A DNA stretch of 35,335 nucleotides from Opitutales bacterium. Lineage in GTDB: Bacteria > Verrucomicrobiota > Verrucomicrobiia > Opitutales > T3Sed10-336. Position numbers and translations under genes: made by a program. Below, piece by piece: positions 25,295 through 34,834 of this stretch (position 1 is the stretch's first letter; each line of letters begins with the position of its first letter). The stretch is taken from contig JAIUMY010000026.1 in the NCBI GenBank assembly GCA_022565335.1, forward strand, positions 1-35,335. Reading direction: 5' to 3'. Below the pieces are notes generated by a model, which was not told where the DNA came from, ran no database searches, and was given only the letters and a program-made list of their open reading frames with translations.

Positions 25295-25395
25295 GTTTTA
25301 ATTAAAAACGGACAGTTTTTTTCTGGCGAGGGAAAAGATGTGGCTGAGAGGTGGATTTTCTGGTGGTGGGAAGAGAAATCGTCTACGTTCACTCC

Positions 25396-26709
25396 ATGAT
25401 TATCGAGGAGATTCTCAATGCGGGGGACGATTTGACGTATTCCCAGCTCACGCAGATGTTGTATCGGCTGCGCGGGGGAGGGGTGCGTTACGGAATCGAG
25501 AGGATGCCACCGGTGCTGGAAGCGTTGGGGAATCCGCAGAAAAAATTCCCCTCGGTGCATGTGGCTGGAACCAATGGGAAGGGGTCGGTATGCGCTTTAC
25601 TGGAAAGTTGTTACCGCGCGGCGGGTCAAAAGACCGGGCTTTTTGTTTCGCCCCATTTGGTGAAACTGGGGGAGCGCGTCCAGGTGGATCGGAACATTCT
25701 CTCCGAGGAAGCGCTTTTGCGCGAATCGGTGGCGATGGCGAAAAATTTACTTTCCCTGGTCCGGGAAAACCCCGACTGCCATCCTTCGTTTTTCGAGTGG
25801 ATGACCGCTCTGGGGTTTCAGGTTTTTGCCCGGGAGAAGGTGGATCTGGCTTTTATTGAAACCGGACTGGGCGGACGCCTGGATGCCACCAATGTGTTGG
25901 ATCCGGTGATTTCGGTGATCACTTCGATCGGCTTGGACCATTGCGAGATTCTCGGTTCCACCTATGCCGAAATCGCCCGTGAGAAAGGGGGGATTATCAA
26001 AGCCGGGCGGCCGGTCGTTCTCGGGTTGGTGCCACCCGAAGCGGAGGAGGTCCTGCGGGAGATCGCCGAACGACATGGGTCTCCCGTGTTTTCGGTTCGT
26101 GAGAAGTGGGGTGAACGAGACGATACTTTGCCGCCGACTCTGCTGCGGCCCGCCTTTCAGCGCCGTAATGCGGCTACTTTGCAGTTGGTTCACCAAGTGC
26201 TAAAGGACACCCCTCATGGAATTTCCCCCAAAGCCCTTGACCAGGGGGTGGAACAATTCCGTTGGGAGGCGCGGTGGACACGCATGGAAAAAGAGGGAAA
26301 GCATCTGGTGCTCGATACGACGCACAACGCCGAGGGGGCGAGGTTTTTAGAGGAAAGTTTAGCGGAACTTGTTTCCCGCGAAACCCTGCATACGGTAGTG
26401 CTCGGAACCACTGGAGAGGATCGGGCCGAGGCTCTTCTGGCAGCGGTTTTGCCCTATGCCAGGGAGTTGGTGTTGGTGGCACCTGACCAACCCCGCGCAG
26501 TGCCGCCCCCGGTTCTCGCGGGCAAAATCCCCAAGTCCTATCGCGGTACGGTTCGCTGTTCGACGGTTGAAGACGAAATTGACGCTTCCGGGAACCCCCG
26601 TTGCGGCAATCCCGGCGAAACCATTCTTTTCACTGGGTCGATATATTTGATTGGGGAAATTCTCTCCCGCTTGCGTGGCACGGTAGGGGAAAAACAGCTC
26701 CAAGGGTAA
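25396..26709 (+). CDS. folC: Folylpolyglutamate / dihydrofolate synthase
   Basis: A 437-residue Mur-ligase-like enzyme that adds glutamate to folates (and may join dihydropteroate to glutamate). The ATP loop GTNGKGS is at residues 58-64, SPHLVKLGERV follows, and IETGLGGRLDATNV and ITSIGLDHCEILG give the metal and substrate segments. The C-terminal domain contains LDTTHNAEGARFL, in place of the usual DGAHN. The ATG at 25396 is used because the 15 residues before it are not family-like. The nuo genes start about 100 bases downstream; that gap has no terminator I can see, so partial read-through is possible. Confidence 0.92.
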   Translation: MIIEEILNAGDDLTYSQLTQMLYRLRGGGVRYGIERMPPVLEALGNPQKKFPSVHVAGTNGKGSVCALLESCYRAAGQKTGLFVSPHLVKLGERVQVDRNILSEEALLRESVAMAKNLLSLVRENPDCHPSFFEWMTALGFQVFAREKVDLAFIETGLGGRLDATNVLDPVISVITSIGLDHCEILGSTYAEIAREKGGIIKAGRPVVLGLVPPEAEEVLREIAERHGSPVFSVREKWGERDDTLPPTLLRPAFQRRNAATLQLVHQVLKDTPHGISPKALDQGVEQFRWEARWTRMEKEGKHLVLDTTHNAEGARFLEESLAELVSRETLHTVVLGTTGEDRAEALLAAVLPYARELVLVAPDQPRAVPPPVLAGKIPKSYRGTVRCSTVEDEIDASGNPRCGNPGETILFTGSIYLIGEILSRLRGTVGEKQLQG

Positions 26710-26809
26710 GGAGTTCCGGTGACTTGGATCGAAGATTTTAACAGGATTTGCGGAGAATTCGAAAAAACCCGCTTGCAACCACGGAGCGGCAAAGTAAGGT
26801 AGAACCCTT

Positions 26810-27319
26810 ATGGCCACAACGACAGAGGAAATAGCTTACAACAGCAAAATCGAGGGAGAAGTTATCGTAACCAAGGCTGATGCGGCCATCAACTGGATAC
26901 GTTCCAACTCCATGTGGCCCATGCCAATGGGATTGGCTTGTTGCGCGATTGAGCTGATGGCGGCGGCCAGTTCCCGCTTCGATATGGCCCGCTTCGGGGC
27001 CGAAGTGATGCGTTTTTCTCCCCGCCAAGCCGATGTAATGATCGTGGCCGGAACGGTGACTTACAAGATGGCTTCGATTGTCCGTCGAATTTACGACCAA
27101 ATGGCCGAGCCCAAGTGGGTCATTGCCATGGGAGCCTGTGCCTCCAGCGGGGGGATGTATCGTTCCTATGCGGTTTTGCAGGGGGTCGACCGCGTGGTCC
27201 CGGTGGATGTTTACGTAAGTGGCTGTCCTCCACGGCCGGAGGCTCTTTTGGACGGCCTAATGAAATTACAAGACAAAGTACGCACCGAACCCGCCACCAA
27301 ACGCCTCAAGAAGGCTTAA
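26810..27319 (+). CDS. nuoB: NADH-quinone oxidoreductase subunit B
   Basis: A 169-residue peripheral-arm subunit of complex I carrying the last iron-sulfur cluster (N2), which passes electrons to quinone. Cluster ligands are visible: C44 and C45 in [11 protein letters not shown]110 in MGACASSGG and C139 in [15 protein letters not shown] sequence nine bases before the ATG may be the ribosome binding site. First gene of the cluster here; no nuoA lies upstream, where folC is found. Five bases separate it from nuoC. Confidence 0.98.
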   Translation: MATTTEEIAYNSKIEGEVIVTKADAAINWIRSNSMWPMPMGLACCAIELMAAASSRFDMARFGAEVMRFSPRQADVMIVAGTVTYKMASIVRRIYDQMAEPKWVIAMGACASSGGMYRSYAVLQGVDRVVPVDVYVSGCPPRPEALLDGLMKLQDKVRTEPATKRLKKA

Positions 27320-27323
27320 ATCG

Positions 27324-27953
27324 ATGAGTCAGGAAGATTTTCTCAAAGAACTACAAGAACGCCATCCGGAGCTGCAAAAGCGCGACAGTCTCGATTGGCC
27401 TGCCTTTAACGTCCCCGCAGAGCAACTCACCAAAGTCGCTAAGTCCTTACTTCGGGTTTTCAAGTTCGATTTGCTGACTGATGTGACCGCGGTGGATTGG
27501 AACGACCAGTCCCCCCGCTTTACGGTTTTTCACCATCTTTATTCCACCAAGCTCCACGCCTACCTGCGTTTGGCGGTGGATTGTGAAAATGATGAGAACC
27601 CTGAAGTTCCGACGGTATCATCGTTGTGGCCCGCTGCCGATTGGCATGAACGGGAAACTTACGACATGTTCGGCATAAAGTTTACCGATCACCCCGACAT
27701 GCGGCGGATTCTGATGTGGGAGGAGTATCCTTATTTTCCCTTGCGTAAAGACTTTCCCCTAGCGGGCCACGAGACCGAAATTCCGGGCCTCGACCAGACC
27801 GAGAAACCCGCCGAAGGCGATGATGTGAAAGTAATTTCCGCTCCGATGATGGGAGGTCCGTTTACCGCACCCCATCGCAAGGACATGAGCAAAAATGAGC
27901 CTCGGGCCAAAGACCAAAGCTGGTCCGAACAACAACCCAAACCCAAGAGCTAA
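27324..27953 (+). CDS. nuoC: NADH-quinone oxidoreductase subunit C
   Basis: A 209-residue complex I 30-kDa-type subunit. The signature DWHERETYDMFGIKFTDHPD, followed by RRILMWEEYPYFPLRKDFPL, is complete. It packs against NuoD in the peripheral arm near the quinone site. The last ~45 residues (MGGPFTAPHRKDMSKNEPRAKDQ) are polar and Lys/Glu/Gln-rich, longer than in short versions of the family. Not fused to NuoD, unlike the enterobacterial NuoCD. Its stop overlaps the nuoD start. Confidence 0.96.
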   Translation: MSQEDFLKELQERHPELQKRDSLDWPAFNVPAEQLTKVAKSLLRVFKFDLLTDVTAVDWNDQSPRFTVFHHLYSTKLHAYLRLAVDCENDENPEVPTVSSLWPAADWHERETYDMFGIKFTDHPDMRRILMWEEYPYFPLRKDFPLAGHETEIPGLDQTEKPAEGDDVKVISAPMMGGPFTAPHRKDMSKNEPRAKDQSWSEQQPKPKS

Positions 27954-29185
27954 TGGCCAAGGAAGTTTCATACGGAGATGTTCTCCAGCGCAGCAACCAG
28001 TATTCCCAAGAGCTGGAAACCGAAAAAATGAGCCTCAGCATGGGGCCTTCCCACCCCAGTACCCACGGGGTTTTACGCTTGCAACTCGAGTTGGACGGGG
28101 AAGTGGTGACCAAATGCGATCCGGTGGTCGGGTATTTGCATCGCGGCGATGAAAAAATCGCCGAGAACATGACCTACAACCAGTTTGTGCCCTACACCGA
28201 TCGGCTCGATTACCTGGCCCCATTGGCCAGCAACGTGGCCTACGCCATTGCCGTTGAGAGGCTTGCTGATCTCGAAGTGCCGCCGCGTTGCCAGGCGATC
28301 CGGGTGCTGATCTCCGAAATGGCCCGCGTTTCTGCCCACCTTCTTGGGTTGGGGGCTTTTGCCATGGATACCGGGGCATTCACCGTTTTTCTCTACACTT
28401 TCACCGAACGCGAAAAACTCTACACGCTTTTCGAGGAGTTGACCGGCGCCCGATTCACCACCAGTTACACCCGCATCGGCGGGGTGGCCCGCGATCTTCC
28501 CGAGGGCTGGCTGAAAAAGGTGGAGAAATTCTGCGACGAATTTCTCCCGGTGCTCGATGATGTGGAGAAGCTCCTGACGAGGAATCGCATCTGGATGGAC
28601 CGCACTTCGGAAGTCGGAGTGATCAGCAAGGAAGACGCCCTGGCTTACGGCCTTACCGGTCCGAACCTTCGCGCCAGCGGAGTGCCGCTTGATCTACGCA
28701 AGGACAAGCCTTATTGCGGGTACGAGAATTATGATTTCGATGTGCCGGTAGGCACCATGGGCGATTGTCATGACCGCTATTTGCTGCGCATGGAGGAAAT
28801 GCGGCAGAGCGTTCGCATTATTCGTCAAGCCTGCGCCAATATGCCCGATGGGCTGTGGTATGCCGACGAGGCGAAAAAGATTTTCGCCCCACCCAAAGAC
28901 AAGATCATGAACCGCATGGAGGAGTTGATCCAGAACTTCATGGTGGTCACGCAAGGCCCGCAAATGCCCTCCGGAGAAGTTTATTTTGAAGCCGAAAATC
29001 CCAAAGGGGCCCTCGGCTTCTTCGTGGTCTCCAAAGGCGGGGGAGTGCCATATCGCTTGAAAATCCGTGGCCCCTCCTTTTGTAATTTAAGCGTCCTGCC
29101 GAAAATGGCGGTGGGCAATCTGGTTTCCGATTTGGTCACCATCCTGGGAAGCCTTGATTTTGTGATGGGCGAATGTGACCGTTAA
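27953..29185 (+). CDS. nuoD: NADH-quinone oxidoreductase subunit D
   Basis: A 410-residue 49-kDa-type subunit that forms the quinone-binding pocket with NuoB. LSMGPSHPSTHGVLRL, then VGYLHRGDEKIAE, and a C-terminal SLDFVMGECDR (GEIDR in most homologs) are typical. The ATG overlaps the last base of the nuoC stop (TAATG), giving tight coupling. Length is usual for a separate NuoD. Confidence 0.97.
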   Translation: MAKEVSYGDVLQRSNQYSQELETEKMSLSMGPSHPSTHGVLRLQLELDGEVVTKCDPVVGYLHRGDEKIAENMTYNQFVPYTDRLDYLAPLASNVAYAIAVERLADLEVPPRCQAIRVLISEMARVSAHLLGLGAFAMDTGAFTVFLYTFTEREKLYTLFEELTGARFTTSYTRIGGVARDLPEGWLKKVEKFCDEFLPVLDDVEKLLTRNRIWMDRTSEVGVISKEDALAYGLTGPNLRASGVPLDLRKDKPYCGYENYDFDVPVGTMGDCHDRYLLRMEEMRQSVRIIRQACANMPDGLWYADEAKKIFAPPKDKIMNRMEELIQNFMVVTQGPQMPSGEVYFEAENPKGALGFFVVSKGGGVPYRLKIRGPSFCNLSVLPKMAVGNLVSDLVTILGSLDFVMGECDR

Positions 29186-29198
29186 TCCCTTTTTACCC

Positions 29199-29717
29199 AT
29201 GTCCGATACGCAAACTGATACTGAAGAATTTTCCCTGAGTTCTGAAACCCTTGCCAAAATTGACGAGGTCATTACCCACTATCCGGAGAAGGAGAAACGC
29301 AGTGCGACCCTTCCCTTGCTTCATCTGGTCCAGGAGGAAAAAGGTTACATCAGCCAACCGGCGATGGAATGGATCGCCGACAAGCTCGGGCTGACTCCGA
29401 TCAATGTATACGAGTTGGTGACCTTTTATCCCATGTTCCGGGAAAAACCCGTGGGTCGTCGTCATGTCCGGGTCTGCCGGACCCTTTCCTGTGCCCTCGT
29501 CGGATCGCACAAAACCTGCAAAGTTTTGCAGGATAAGCTCGGTTGCGACCTCGACGGTGTTTCCGCCGACGGGGAATTTTCCATCGAGTACGCCGAATGT
29601 TTGGCAGGCTGTGGCACCGGACCGGTTCTGATGGTTGACGACGACTTTTACGAAAATATCGACGAAGCAAAAGCCGCAGAGTTGGCGGATCGACTCAAGG
29701 CGGAAACGAAGGACTGA
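29199..29717 (+). CDS. nuoE: NADH-quinone oxidoreductase subunit E
   Basis: A 172-residue 24-kDa-type subunit holding the [2Fe-2S] cluster N1a beside the NADH site. Ligands are C93 and C98 (CRTLSC) and C134 and C138 (CLAGC). The ATG at 29199 is chosen; an in-frame GTG at 29175 would overlap the end of nuoD and has no family residues. The leader is pyrimidine-rich (CCCTTTTTACCC) rather than Shine-Dalgarno-like. Confidence 0.96.
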   Translation: MSDTQTDTEEFSLSSETLAKIDEVITHYPEKEKRSATLPLLHLVQEEKGYISQPAMEWIADKLGLTPINVYELVTFYPMFREKPVGRRHVRVCRTLSCALVGSHKTCKVLQDKLGCDLDGVSADGEFSIEYAECLAGCGTGPVLMVDDDFYENIDEAKAAELADRLKAETKD

Positions 29718-29723
29718 TTTATT

Positions 29724-31091
29724 ATGGCCACCACTCCCCAGGAAAAACGAATAATTTTAAAGAACATCGACCAGGACGGTTACACCCGTGACATTGATTG
29801 TTATCTTGCCAACGGTGGTTATGAGGTCTTGAAGCAAACCGTAACCAAGGATCCCGCGGATTTGTGCAAGGAGATCGAGACCTCTGGCCTGCGCGGTCGG
29901 GGAGGGGCAGGCTTTCCCTGCGGGATGAAGTGGAAATTCCTGGACCGCAAATCCGGCAAGCCCATTTATTTGGTCTGTAACGCCGACGAATCCGAGCCCG
30001 GCACCTTCAAGGACCGGCAAATTATCCACAAGGACCCGCACCAACTCATCGAGGGGATGATGTGTTCCGCCTTTGCCATCCAGGCGGCCTGTGCCTACAT
30101 CTACATCCGCGGAGAATTTCCCGAGGGGGCGAAGATTCTCGAGGAGGCCATCGAGGAGGCCCGGAAAAAGAACTTTGTCGGCAAAAACATCTGCGGAACC
30201 AAATATTCCTGCGAAATCTACGTGCATCGCGGGGCTGGCGCCTACATTTGCGGTGAAGAGACTGGACTCATTGAATCCCTTGAAGGCAAGCGGGCCTATC
30301 CGCGTATCAAGCCCCCGTTCTTTCCAGCGGTCCTCGGGCTCTACCAATGCCCGACCGCGGTAAACAACGTGGAGACGCTCTGTAATGTAAAACACGTCTT
30401 CGACATGGGCGGGGAAGAGTATGCCAAGATCGGCAAACCCGGAAATACCGGAACCCGCATTCTCTGCGTTAGCGGACACGTCAAAAAGCCCGGCTACTAC
30501 GAGTTTGAGGTCGGCAGTTTGACCCTTGGACAACTTATTTATGATGTTTGCGGAGGGCTTCCCGAAGGCCGTACACTCAAGGCGGTGATCCCCGGCGGCT
30601 CTTCGGCGAAAGTGTTGCGGGCCGATGAGCGCTATACCGGCAAAACCAAAAGTGGAGAGGAATTCGATTGGAGCCTCGAGGACATTCCCCTCGATTTCGA
30701 CAGCCTCATGGCGGCTGGTTCGATGGCTGGTTCCGGCGGAGTGATCGTCATGGATGATACCACCGATATGGTCGAGGCCCTGGGCAATATCAATGCCTTT
30801 TATGCTCACGAAAGCTGCGGGCAGTGCACCCCTTGCCGGGAAGGCAGCCTTTGGATGAAGAAAATCACCACCCGGATGCTGGAAGGGCAACCCCGGCTCG
30901 AAGACGTGGACTTATTAAAATCCGTGGCCGACCAAATTGCCGGGCGAACCATCTGCGCCTTCGGCGAAGCCTGTGCCTGGCCGACCCAAAGCTTTGTCCT
31001 CAAATTCCGTGACGAGTTTATCGCCAAGGCGGAGAAACAAATCAAGGAGTCCTCACCCTCCCGGGAACCCGCTCTCGCCGAAACCGAGTAG
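29724..31091 (+). CDS. nuoF: NADH-quinone oxidoreductase subunit F
   Basis: A 455-residue NADH-oxidising subunit. The NADH/FMN site is RGRGGAGFPCGMKW at 57-70, NADESEPGTFKDR at 86-98 and GAGAYICGEETGL at 170-182. Cluster N3 ligands are C365, C368 and C371 in ESCGQCTPCREG, with C411 in TICAFGEACAWP. All key residues are intact. The C-terminal tail (KESSPSREPALAETE) is polar. Six bases after nuoE. Confidence 0.98.
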   Translation: MATTPQEKRIILKNIDQDGYTRDIDCYLANGGYEVLKQTVTKDPADLCKEIETSGLRGRGGAGFPCGMKWKFLDRKSGKPIYLVCNADESEPGTFKDRQIIHKDPHQLIEGMMCSAFAIQAACAYIYIRGEFPEGAKILEEAIEEARKKNFVGKNICGTKYSCEIYVHRGAGAYICGEETGLIESLEGKRAYPRIKPPFFPAVLGLYQCPTAVNNVETLCNVKHVFDMGGEEYAKIGKPGNTGTRILCVSGHVKKPGYYEFEVGSLTLGQLIYDVCGGLPEGRTLKAVIPGGSSAKVLRADERYTGKTKSGEEFDWSLEDIPLDFDSLMAAGSMAGSGGVIVMDDTTDMVEALGNINAFYAHESCGQCTPCREGSLWMKKITTRMLEGQPRLEDVDLLKSVADQIAGRTICAFGEACAWPTQSFVLKFRDEFIAKAEKQIKESSPSREPALAETE

Positions 31092-31129
31092 GGCCTCAAA
31101 ATTGCCGGAAAACCTTTCCCTTTACTACC

Positions 31130-32833
31130 ATGAGCGAAACCAAAAAAGACGATCTCGTTACGCTTTTAATCGACGACCAGGAAATTTCTGTTCCCAAGGG
31201 AACGAATGTCATCGAAGCGGCGGCTCAACTGAACATCGAAATTCCGCATTATTGTTACCACCCCAAGCTGAGCGCCCCCGGGAATTGTCGGATGTGTTTG
31301 GTCGAAATGGGAATGCCCATGCGTGACCGCGGCACCGGGGAGCCCATCATGGACGACGATGGCAAGCAAAAGATTGGCTGGATGCCGCGTCCCGCTATCG
31401 CCTGCAATACCGCGGCCGCTCCCGGGATGCAGATCAAAACCCAGAGCCCCATGGTCAAGGAGTGTCAGGAAGGGGTGATGGAGTTTCTCCTCATCAACCA
31501 CCCCCTCGATTGCCCTATTTGCGATCAGGCCGGAGAGTGTCGTTTGCAGGAATTCGCCACCGATTATGGACGCGGGTACTCACGCTTTGTAGAAAACAAA
31601 AACGTCAAACCCAAGCGCACCCGCCTCGGGCCACGGGTTACTCTAGATGACGAGCGCTGTATTCTTTGCTCCCGTTGCATTCGTTTCTGTCAGGAAATTG
31701 CCGATGATGATGTCCTCGGTTTTGTCGATCGCGGAAGCTACAGCACCTTGACCTGTTATCCCGGTAAGGAATTGGCGAACAATTACTCCCTCAATACCGT
31801 GGACATTTGTCCGGTAGGGGCGCTTACCTCCAACGATTTTCGTTTCAAAATGCGGGTTTGGTTCCTCAAGGAAACACCCAGCATCTGCACCGAGAGCAGT
31901 GTCGGGGTAAACACCGAAGTCGGCTCCCGGGAAGGGAAAATCTTTCGCATCACCCCCCGTCGCAACGACGAGGTCAACGACACCTGGATGAGCGACAGTG
32001 GTCGCGAACTCTACAAGCAGGTCGAGGCGGAGAACCGTCTCACCGCGTATCGCGCCAGCGGGGAAGAAGCCAGCCCTGATGAAGCTCTAGATTCCGGGCG
32101 TGCTCTTCTGCAGCGAAAGAAAACCGCTTTTGTTGGTTCCGGCCATCTCTCGGTGGAGGAACAGTTTCTTTTCAGTAAGTTGGCCGACCTTGCCGGGGCC
32201 GTGCGCACCGATCTGGTCAGTCACATCGAAGAGGGGGATGGCTTGCTCATTTCCGCGGATCGTACACCCAATGTTCGTGGCGCTCTGTTGACCGGTTTAA
32301 TCGAGGAATTGCCCTCGCAGAAATTATCCGCTCTCGGAGAGGCCATCGATGCCGGGGAAGTCGAAAACCTCGTTGTTTACCGCGAAGACCTTCTCGCCGC
32401 CGGATTAACCAAAGAGCAACTGGAGAAGGTTTCCATTCTTTACCTGGGAACCCACCAAAACGATACCTCGGCCATCGCTGATACGATTCTGCCGACCCTC
32501 ACCGTTTTTGAAAAAAGTGGTTCTTTCGTAAACCAGCAATTCCGCTTGCAACGTTTTATGCCCGCCGTTCCCGGACCACAGAACGTCGGCAACGACCTGC
32601 TCGTTCTCTCTGCCCTCATCAACGCCTTTCCCGATCAGGAGGACCTTTCCGGGATCGATCATGTTTGGCAGGAGATGGGGAAGAACCTTGCGGTTTTTGA
32701 AGATTTGCTCTTTTTGAGAATTCCCCCCGAGGGCAAACTTCTCGAAGTGCCGGAGAAACTACGTGATCTTCCCTATGCCGAGGGAAAAACCTTACATTTT
32801 TACCCCGCCGCAGCCAAAGCCCCGGCGGGGTAA
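31130..32833 (+). CDS. nuoG: NADH-quinone oxidoreductase subunit G (short form)
   Basis: A 567-residue iron-sulfur subunit relaying electrons from NuoF. The N-terminal [2Fe-2S] ligands are C42, C53, C56 and C92. CPICDQAGECRLQ supplies the His/Cys-type cluster segment, and CILCSRCIRFC with a later CPVGAL gives the next [4Fe-4S] cluster. The remaining molybdopterin-like domain ends near residue 550 and lacks metal-binding motifs, as expected. It is shorter than enterobacterial NuoG (around 900 residues), mainly in this domain; shorter forms occur in many phyla. The ATG has a pyrimidine-rich leader (CCCTTTACTACC). Confidence 0.95.
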   Translation: MSETKKDDLVTLLIDDQEISVPKGTNVIEAAAQLNIEIPHYCYHPKLSAPGNCRMCLVEMGMPMRDRGTGEPIMDDDGKQKIGWMPRPAIACNTAAAPGMQIKTQSPMVKECQEGVMEFLLINHPLDCPICDQAGECRLQEFATDYGRGYSRFVENKNVKPKRTRLGPRVTLDDERCILCSRCIRFCQEIADDDVLGFVDRGSYSTLTCYPGKELANNYSLNTVDICPVGALTSNDFRFKMRVWFLKETPSICTESSVGVNTEVGSREGKIFRITPRRNDEVNDTWMSDSGRELYKQVEAENRLTAYRASGEEASPDEALDSGRALLQRKKTAFVGSGHLSVEEQFLFSKLADLAGAVRTDLVSHIEEGDGLLISADRTPNVRGALLTGLIEELPSQKLSALGEAIDAGEVENLVVYREDLLAAGLTKEQLEKVSILYLGTHQNDTSAIADTILPTLTVFEKSGSFVNQQFRLQRFMPAVPGPQNVGNDLLVLSALINAFPDQEDLSGIDHVWQEMGKNLAVFEDLLFLRIPPEGKLLEVPEKLRDLPYAEGKTLHFYPAAAKAPAG

Positions 32834-32891
32834 ACCGTGGAGCTTTATCGTCGACGACTGAACCTTCACTGTCCAAGATACCCTTTTGCCC

Positions 32892-33980
32892 ATGGACCTT
32901 CTTGATATTCTTTTCATTGTTTTTAAAGCGCTTGCCGTTGTCGTCGTGGTGATGAGCCTCTGTGCCTACACGGTGCTTGCAGAGCGTAAAATCGCCGGTT
33001 ATATTCAGGGACGAATTGGCCCCAACCGCACCTCCCTGCCGTTTATTCAAGCGATTCCTGTCATTGGTCCGGCAATTACCCGCCTGGGGCTGATTCAACC
33101 CGCCGCCGATGGTTTGAAATTTCTCTTCAAGGAAGATGTTATTCCCGGCCATGTGCATAAATTTTATTACTGTCTCGCCCCGGTTCTGGCCTTGGTCCCC
33201 GCGCTTACCGTCGCGGCGGTAGTGCCTTTCGGCTACGTCATGGTCGATGGGGTTCGCGAGCCCATGGTGCTGGCTGATCTCGATCTGGGCTTGCTGTTTA
33301 TTTTCGCCATCGCCTCGCTTGGCGTTTACGGAACAATCCTGGCCGGTTGGGCGGCCAACAGTAAATACCCTTTTCTCGGGGGGATTCGCGCCAGCGCGCA
33401 GATGATTTCCTACGAACTGGCGATGGGGTTGTCGGTTATCCCGGTTCTCATCTGGGTGAATGCTCCGGGAGCCTTTGGCGGTTTCAATCTTTTTCATATC
33501 GTCAGTGCCCAGGACCATGTCTGGCTCATTCTCTGGCAACCACTGTCCGCTTTCATTTTCCTGATCGCCTTATTTGCCGAAACCAACCGACTGCCCTTCG
33601 ACATGCCCGAATCCGAATCCGAGTTGGTCGGCGGCTTTCATACCGAATACAGTAGTTTCAAATTCGGCCTTTTCTTTGTGGCCGAGTATGCACACATGAT
33701 TATCGGTTCCGCGGTGTTCGTTTTGCTCTTCCTCGGTGGATGGAATCCACTTCCCGGTGTGCCGCTGAATATCGACGGATGGCTTGGCTCCTTCCTCTCG
33801 ATAAATATTTTCCTCGCGAAAGTCATTTTTATGCTCTTCGTCTTTATCTGGGTACGGTGGACCGTCCCCCGTCTGCGGTATGACCAGGTGATGCGGATTG
33901 GTTGGAAAATGCTTCTCCCGTTGGCCATCGCCAACCTTATCTTCAATGCCATTCTCATTGCGGTCATTGATTCCTTTTAA
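32892..33980 (+). CDS. nuoH: NADH-quinone oxidoreductase subunit H
   Basis: A 362-residue membrane subunit joining the peripheral arm to the proton-pumping arm and forming part of the quinone channel. About eight membrane helices are seen. ERKIAGYIQGRIGPNRT and ETNRLPFDMPESESELVGGF are the conserved loops. The ATG at 32892 is preferred to an in-frame TTG at 32886. Leader is pyrimidine-rich (ACCCTTTTGCCC). The 58-base gap from nuoG is the longest inside the cluster; no terminator is obvious there. Confidence 0.97.
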   Translation: MDLLDILFIVFKALAVVVVVMSLCAYTVLAERKIAGYIQGRIGPNRTSLPFIQAIPVIGPAITRLGLIQPAADGLKFLFKEDVIPGHVHKFYYCLAPVLALVPALTVAAVVPFGYVMVDGVREPMVLADLDLGLLFIFAIASLGVYGTILAGWAANSKYPFLGGIRASAQMISYELAMGLSVIPVLIWVNAPGAFGGFNLFHIVSAQDHVWLILWQPLSAFIFLIALFAETNRLPFDMPESESELVGGFHTEYSSFKFGLFFVAEYAHMIIGSAVFVLLFLGGWNPLPGVPLNIDGWLGSFLSINIFLAKVIFMLFVFIWVRWTVPRLRYDQVMRIGWKMLLPLAIANLIFNAILIAVIDSF

Positions 33981-34025
33981 TCGCTTCCGCTCTTGAAATT
34001 CCCGCCCAACGAAAGATAGTTCATC

Positions 34026-34562
34026 ATGCCTTTTGAAATCCAGCGCAAGCCTCTCTCCTTATTGGAAAAGACCTACATCCCGCAGGTAATCGGGGGTATG
34101 GCAACCACCCTTAAGCATCTGTTCCGCCCCAAGGTCACCCTGCAATACCCCGAAGAGCGGCCAGTGATTCCTGAAAACTACCGGGGCGTGCCCACGCTGG
34201 TCAAGGACCCCAATGACCGGGAGAAATGCGTTTCCTGCCAGCTTTGCGAATTTGTCTGTCCTCCCAAGGCGATTCGCATCACCCCCGGGGAAATTCCCGA
34301 GGATGACGAAACCGCCCATGTCGAGAAGGCCCCCAAGGAATTTGAGATCGATATGCTCCGCTGCATCTATTGCGGGCTGTGCCAGGAAGTCTGCCCTGAA
34401 GAGGCCATTTTCCTCCAGGACACCTATTCAGTGACCGGATTGACCCGCGACGAATTCAAGTTCAAGAAACAAAAACTCTACGACATGGGAGGCACCCTTC
34501 CGGACAAGCATTACAAGTGGGATAAAAAGAAAGAAGCCGCCGAGGCGGGCAACGGGCACTGA
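34026..34562 (+). CDS. nuoI: NADH-quinone oxidoreductase subunit I
   Basis: A 178-residue subunit with two [4Fe-4S] clusters (N6a, N6b). Ligands: C68, C71, C74, C78 (CVSCQLCEFVCP) and C113, C116, C119, C123 (CIYCGLCQEVCP). The insert between them is normal. It is the last recognisable nuo gene in the window; nuoJ would be expected next but is not there. Confidence 0.97.
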   Translation: MPFEIQRKPLSLLEKTYIPQVIGGMATTLKHLFRPKVTLQYPEERPVIPENYRGVPTLVKDPNDREKCVSCQLCEFVCPPKAIRITPGEIPEDDETAHVEKAPKEFEIDMLRCIYCGLCQEVCPEEAIFLQDTYSVTGLTRDEFKFKKQKLYDMGGTLPDKHYKWDKKKEAAEAGNGH

Positions 34563-34662
34563 TTCTGAGCCCGTGCCGATTGGCACCTTGGTACTGTGGC
34601 GAGCTTCCCGACTCTGCGCTTTGCTGGTTTCCCTTACGTTGCTAATCGCTTCTGATAAGGAG

Positions 34663-34682
34663 CAAGGACATTCTTGTCCTTG
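34663..34682. repeat. Perfect 8-bp inverted repeat, loop TTCT
   Basis: CAAGGACA (34663-34670) pairs with TGTCCTTG (34675-34682) across four bases. No T run follows, so a terminator role is doubtful. Confidence 0.85.
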
Positions 34683-34834
34683 AGAATGGAAGGGATGGTG
34701 CATCCCCGGAAAACTCTCCCCTCGTATCAGGCCGTCTGATCCGCTCCCGCCTTCGCTAAAGCTACGACGCGACAGGGAAAGCAGCCGTGCGATGTGGTGT
34801 GGGGCGTATCTTTGTTCCCTGGCTTGAAGCACTC

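Noticed and set aside
26773-26800. Promoter TTGCAA / TAAGGT before nuoB
   Set aside because: The spacing is plausible, but TAAGGT sits nine bases from the ATG and is better read as a ribosome binding site; a promoter there would leave almost no leader.
29757-30890. 377-codon minus-strand frame inside nuoF
   Set aside because: Antisense shadow of an intact nuoF with all cluster and NADH-binding residues.
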